Below, in pieces: positions 4,914 to 6,510 of a DNA stretch of 6,510 nt. The stretch covers positions 1-6,510 of the forward strand of contig JAEOSV010000024.1 of assembly GCA_016840185.1 (NCBI GenBank), written 5' to 3'. The position numbers and the translations under genes are program-made. A model generated the notes under the pieces. The model was not told the DNA's origin. It searched no databases and saw nothing but the letters and a program-made list of their open reading frames with translations. This DNA is from Candidatus Hermodarchaeota archaeon (GTDB lineage Archaea; Asgardarchaeota; Hermodarchaeia; Hermodarchaeales; Hermodarchaeaceae). How positions within the stretch are numbered: position 1 is the stretch's first letter; each line of letters starts with the position of its first letter.

Positions 4914-6404
4914 CTAAGACCGTACTTGTAGCTCTTGTTGAATGAACTCAGACAATTTCGCGATTTTGACCAGTTGCTCTTGACCGGTTTTCATATCCCG
5001 AATATTAACCGACTTCTTAGCTAGTTCACGTGGTCCCACAATGGCGGTGAAAGGAATCTGCCGTTTGCTGGCATCATCGAGGTATTTGGTTAGAGACCAT
5101 GAAAAACCGTTGAAAATCGTTCGTATTCCCTCAGATCGAAGTTGTGAGGCGATTTCGCGACATTTGTTGAGTTGTTTCACTGAAACGGGGGCCAAATAGA
5201 TATCAGCGGGGGGTTCTGGGGGCGGAAGTAAGTCCATTTCTTCAGCAAGTTCTAAGACTACGGTTTCGCCAAAACCAAATCCTGTTCCCGGTAATCGTTG
5301 TCCTTCGAATATTCCCACAAGGTCATCGTAACGTCCTCCTCCGGCAATTGCACGGGGTAATCCGCTGCGGCGGTCCCAGGCTTCAAAAACGATTCCTGTG
5401 TAGTAATCAAGACCTCGAGCAATTCCTGCATCGAATTCACAAACATCCACGATTCCTAAATCCTTTAGATGGGTGGCTAACTGGCGTAGTGGTTCTAGAG
5501 CCTGTTTTGTAACCCTATTAAGGGTTAATTTGTCCATTGCGCTGAGGAACTCTTTGGGGGAGCCTCGGATTGCCGAGAACTCGGTGAGTTGTTCTGCTGA
5601 TTGTTGGGGGGCTCCAGTTTGGACTAGAGCATTAATGAGTGCTTCGCGTTGGAGTTGTGGAAGCTTTGTTTTTAGCTCTTCAACTTGCTTGGAACGGGGT
5701 AGTTTGGGTGCTTCTTTTCCGATGTAGAAATGACGAAGTTTGAGTGCGGTTTGTTCTGCTTTCTTTACGGGTGTACCTGATTTGGTGAGCTGATTTATGA
5801 TGGCTTCTTGTAAGAGTTTATCACGGCGGTCCAAGACCCGAATAATATCGATATAGTTGGGTAGGCTTAGGGACTCAATGTAACTTTGGATGAGGCGGCG
5901 ATCATTAATTCGAATTACAAAGTCTTGGGGTGTAAACTTGAGACTAAGAATAATTGCGGCAAGTACGTTGATAACTTCTGCATCAGCTGAAATTTCTTCG
6001 GTTCCTAAAATGTCAACATTTAATTGCCAAAATTCCTTGACACGACCTCGTTGTTGGGTCTCGTCCCGGAATACACGTGAAATGGAGAACCAACGAATCG
6101 GACGTGGATAATATTGTTGTTGGGCTGCAAGCATCCGAGCTAACGAGGGAGTTGTTTCAGGACGCAACACCAGCCTGCGGTTTTTGCGATCGGTTACTTT
6201 GAAGGTTTCGTCGACGAGTGATGGTCCCGATTTGAGTTGATATAGTTCTATTGGCTCAACGGTTGGGCACTCGTACTCAATATACCCAAATAATTTAGGA
6301 ATTTCACGAAAAGCTTGGAGAATTCTATCAATTCGTTGATAGAGTTCAGGATAGAAATCTCGAAATCCACCGACCGCTAGGTCTTTTCCACGTTTCATTT
6401 TCAT
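4914..6404 (-). CDS. hisS: Histidyl-tRNA synthetase
   Basis: This class II aminoacyl-tRNA synthetase activates histidine with ATP and charges tRNA-His. Numbering is from TTG 6407 (497 residues). RPETTPSLAR (82-91) and motif 2, with FRDET and REF-like KEFWQLNVDILG (113-135), form the catalytic core. An inserted, mostly helical domain covers about 185-310. The histidine-specific signatures are RGLDYYTG (331-338) and GGGRYDDLVG (356-365). Motif 3 is GTGFGFGETVV (374-384). The anticodon-binding domain runs from about 401 to the end, with SLTKYLDDASKRQIPF and VGPREL. Length is somewhat above the ~420 of bacterial enzymes and fits archaeal forms. Motif 3 lacks the usual arginine (G-E-R becomes E-T-V), a variant I believe occurs in one branch of the family. 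TTG 6407, ATG 6404 and ATG 6398 are all possible starts with weak ribosome binding; ATG 6404 was chosen. It follows a tRNA gene and precedes the DUF4430 gene by 29 nt. Confidence 0.95.
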   Translation of the reverse strand: MKMKRGKDLAVGGFRDFYPELYQRIDRILQAFREIPKLFGYIEYECPTVEPIELYQLKSGPSLVDETFKVTDRKNRRLVLRPETTPSLARMLAAQQQYYPRPIRWFSISRVFRDETQQRGRVKEFWQLNVDILGTEEISADAEVINVLAAIILSLKFTPQDFVIRINDRRLIQSYIESLSLPNYIDIIRVLDRRDKLLQEAIINQLTKSGTPVKKAEQTALKLRHFYIGKEAPKLPRSKQVEELKTKLPQLQREALINALVQTGAPQQSAEQLTEFSAIRGSPKEFLSAMDKLTLNRVTKQALEPLRQLATHLKDLGIVDVCEFDAGIARGLDYYTGIVFEAWDRRSGLPRAIAGGGRYDDLVGIFEGQRLPGTGFGFGETVVLELAEEMDLLPPPEPPADIYLAPVSVKQLNKCREIASQLRSEGIRTIFNGFSWSLTKYLDDASKRQIPFTAIVGPRELAKKSVNIRDMKTGQEQLVKIAKLSEFIQQELQVRS

Positions 6405-6447
6405 CAACTCATGTTTGTACTTCTCACTATTATCTACATTGGTAGTG

Positions 6448-6452
6448 AAAAA
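6448..6452 (-). terminator. Oligo-T terminator after the tRNA
   Basis: Five T residues on the minus strand immediately follow the encoded CCA of the tRNA, as expected for archaeal transcription termination. hisS starts about 45 nt further on. Confidence 0.45.
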
Positions 6453-6510
6453 TGGTGCCGGGACAGGGATTCGAACCCCGACCTAAAGCTATCTGCATCC
6501 CATCGTTGAA
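6453..6510 (-). tRNA. tRNA 3' half, identity unknown, probably intron-containing (runs off right edge)
   Basis: On the minus strand the end reads CCA (6453-6455), discriminator A, acceptor strand TCCCGGC (6457-6463), T stem CCCTG/CGGGG closing the loop TTCGAAT (6464-6480) and a five-base variable loop TAGGT (6481-6485). Going further 5', AGCTT (6486-6490) would be the 3' anticodon strand, but no matching strand lies at the normal 7-base loop distance. The expected loop TGCAGAT also lacks T at position 33. The simplest reading is an archaeal intron at the usual 37/38 site, with intron sequence from about 6492. The anticodon is outside the window, so the amino acid cannot be given; the implied 5' acceptor would be GCCGGGA. 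CCA is encoded. Confidence 0.8.

Noticed and set aside
5258..6111. Three short open frames inside hisS (5258-5446, 5473-5727, 5890-6111)
   Set aside because: hisS is intact with all family motifs through this stretch, so these are shadows.
6424..6448. TCACTA / TAGTGA inverted repeat with 13-nt spacer between tRNA and hisS
   Set aside because: Six-base arms with a long spacer are weak; the adjacent oligo-T tract is enough to explain termination.
1..6510. CRISPR array, insertion sequence or phage genes
   Set aside because: No spaced direct repeats, transposase motifs, target duplications or phage proteins were found on either strand.

Overview
The window looks archaeal and most likely comes from an Asgard archaeon; a Heimdallarchaeia-like lineage is plausible but unproven. 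The reasons are a Rab/Ras-like small GTPase with all five G motifs, translationally coupled to a longin/roadblock-like protein; exported proteins rich in N-glycosylation sequons; a DUF4443-type archaeal winged-helix regulator; and a histidyl-tRNA synthetase with an archaeal-type layout. GC content is moderate. Several genes use TTG or GTG starts, some backed by Shine-Dalgarno sequences.

Layout. Positions 1-747 (minus) hold the N-terminal 249 residues of an FAD-dependent glycerol-3-phosphate dehydrogenase (GlpD); the rest lies beyond the left edge. A 173-bp divergent intergenic region follows. It carries a ribosome binding site and a perfect 6-1-6 palindrome in front of a two-gene plus-strand operon: a 273-aa longin-like protein (921-1742) overlapping by 4 nt (ATGA) a 184-aa Rab-like GTPase (1739-2293). 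The GTPase converges on a minus-strand cluster with only 5 bp between the stop codons.

The minus-strand cluster, in order of transcription, is: a tRNA 3' half at the right edge (6453-6510), hisS (4914-6404), a DUF4430 membrane-anchored exported protein (4291-4884), an unrecognised exported, membrane-anchored protein (3560-4282), an ECF-transporter S component (2943-3554) and a DUF4443-type winged-helix regulator (2299-2916). The last four are packed with gaps or overlaps below 30 nt and look like one vitamin-uptake operon. DUF4430 is the transcobalamin-like fold, so a corrinoid or similar cofactor is a reasonable guess. No EcfA or EcfT is present, so the energising module would be shared from elsewhere. 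A perfect 8-3-8 palindrome (4833-4851) lies at the head of this cluster, inside the annotated 5' end of the DUF4430 reading frame; it is a good operator candidate and casts doubt on that start codon.

The most interesting items are the longin-GTPase pair, which resembles eukaryotic longin/Rab regulator modules and bacterial MglB/MglA; the abrupt change of base skew and codon choice in the middle of the GTPase gene; and the DUF4430 / unknown surface protein / S component / regulator uptake cassette with its palindrome. No stretch longer than 300 bp lacks a gene. No insertion sequence, CRISPR array or prophage signal was seen.
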